Below are positions 5,101-5,649 of a stretch of DNA of 5,649 nucleotides, in pieces (within the stretch, counting starts at the first letter, position 1; every line of letters starts with the position of its first letter). The DNA comes from Clostridiales bacterium (GTDB taxonomy: Bacteria > Bacillota_A > Clostridia > Saccharofermentanales > Saccharofermentanaceae): contig JAGCGE010000230.1 of NCBI GenBank assembly GCA_017649745.1, positions 1-5,649 of the forward strand. The letters are read 5' to 3'. The notes under the pieces were generated by a model that saw nothing but the letters and a program-made list of their open reading frames with translations, searched no databases and was not told where the DNA came from. Made by a program: the position numbers and the translations under genes.

Positions 5101-5649
5101 TCATCTCCTGCGCTTAACAGGTTTGCTCTTAAGCTTCCTGCCGCGCTTACTTTTCTTAGACTTTCCGGCCGAATCACCTTCGGCCTTTTTTATTGGCATA
5201 TTCTCTGTCTGTTCATCGAAAACAAAGTCTACCTTGTTGCAGTCAAGATCAACAGCCGCAACAACAATACCAACTTCCTGACCGATCATGAGCTTACGTC
5301 CGGAATGTCTTCCGACCGCACGAAGTGAAGTCTCATCAAATAAATAATGATCCCTCATCGTCCTGAACGGAACGAATCCCTCACAGGAATTAGGAAGTTC
5401 AACAAAGATACCGGCACCGATGATCGATGAGATCTTACCAACATAATGTTCTCCAAGTCTCTCGTGCATATACATTGCAACCTTGACCTGAACAGACTGT
5501 CTTTCAGCTTCGACTGCATTTCTCTCCATATAGGAACTGTGATCAGCTACATTACCGACAAGACCTGCGAAATGTTTTCGCTTAGAGTCGCCATGGAGAT
5601 AAGACTTGATGATCCTGTGGATATAAAGGTCAGGATATCTTCTGATAGG
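5101..5649 (-). CDS. rnr: Ribonuclease R, C-terminal 182 residues (5' part beyond window)
   Basis: RNase R is a processive 3'-to-5' exoribonuclease that degrades structured RNA and takes part in RNA quality control. The frame is open from the window edge at 5649. It begins with PIRRYPDLYIHR, the end of the RNB-family signature, followed by MERNAVEAERQSVQVKVAMYM (41-61 of the visible part), another conserved RNase R block. An S1 RNA-binding domain follows (about 67-146: YVGKISSIIGAGIFVELPNSCEGFV and so on). The protein ends in a Lys/Arg-rich tail (about 153-182), typical of RNase R and thought to help with structured RNA. The ATG at 5529 is an internal methionine, not the start. The stop at 5101-5103 abuts the stop of the convergent HPr-like gene. 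Lysine codons in the tail double as the U-tract of that gene's terminator. No terminator for rnr itself is visible. Confidence 0.94.
   Translation of the reverse strand, partial: PIRRYPDLYIHRIIKSYLHGDSKRKHFAGLVGNVADHSSYMERNAVEAERQSVQVKVAMYMHERLGEHYVGKISSIIGAGIFVELPNSCEGFVPFRTMRDHYLFDETSLRAVGRHSGRKLMIGQEVGIVVAAVDLDCNKVDFVFDEQTENMPIKKAEGDSAGKSKKSKRGRKLKSKPVKRRR
5167..5191 (+). terminator. Intrinsic terminator of the HPr-like gene, embedded in rnr
   Basis: GGCCGAA (5167-5173) and TTCGGCC (5179-5185) form a perfect 7-bp stem with a 5-base loop, followed by six T's (5186-5191). It lies 67 bases past the HPr-like stop and is entirely within rnr coding sequence on the other strand, where it encodes KKAEGDSA. 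The minus strand has no T-run after the hairpin, so it should act only on plus-strand transcripts. Confidence 0.88.

Noticed and set aside
5529..5529. ATG at 5529 as the start of a separate 142-residue S1 protein
   Set aside because: The frame continues upstream to the window edge and encodes the RNase R signature PIRRYPDL, so this is an internal methionine.

Overview
The window looks like chromosomal housekeeping DNA from a low-to-moderate GC Firmicute, most likely an uncultured or gut/rumen-type member of the Clostridia. The signs are strong GGAGG-type ribosome binding sites, the IreB-RuvX-DUF1292 gene order shared across Firmicutes, a clostridial-type MtaB, and a histidine-less HPr-like protein of the kind common in Clostridia. 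The species cannot be named from this sequence. I see no tRNA, rRNA, CRISPR array, insertion sequence or phage gene. Coding density is very high and no gene-free stretch exceeds about 100 bases.

Seven of the eight larger genes are on the minus strand, so transcription runs right to left. At the right edge (5101-5649) is the 3' end of rnr (RNase R). Next comes a small plus-strand gene for an HPr-like protein (4870-5100), which converges on rnr with no bases between the stop codons. Its intrinsic terminator lies inside the rnr reading frame. A 99-base divergent region (4771-4869) separates it from mtaB (3463-4770), the tRNA t6A37 methylthiotransferase. That region holds overlapping promoter-like elements and a 36-bp concentric inverted repeat that looks like an operator.

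Downstream of mtaB is the conserved cluster ireB (3114-3368), ruvX (2610-3035) and a DUF1292 gene (2230-2547). A clear terminator hairpin sits between ireB and ruvX. The DUF1292 gene has its own promoter-like element and overlaps a second, diverged DUF1292 paralogue (1818-2252). Then come a CPBP intramembrane metalloprotease (857-1792) and, through an ATGA stop/start overlap, a membrane-anchored extracytoplasmic protein with probable beta-propeller blades (1-860, cut by the window edge).

As a group, the right half deals with RNA decay and tRNA modification (rnr, mtaB), with an HPr-like regulator set between them. The middle carries a PASTA-kinase substrate homologue (IreB) and the RNase H-fold protein RuvX. 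The left half is an apparent operon of two DUF1292 proteins followed by two membrane proteins of unknown partnership. The least explained parts are the divergent regulatory region, the terminator embedded in rnr, and the coupled protease/propeller pair.
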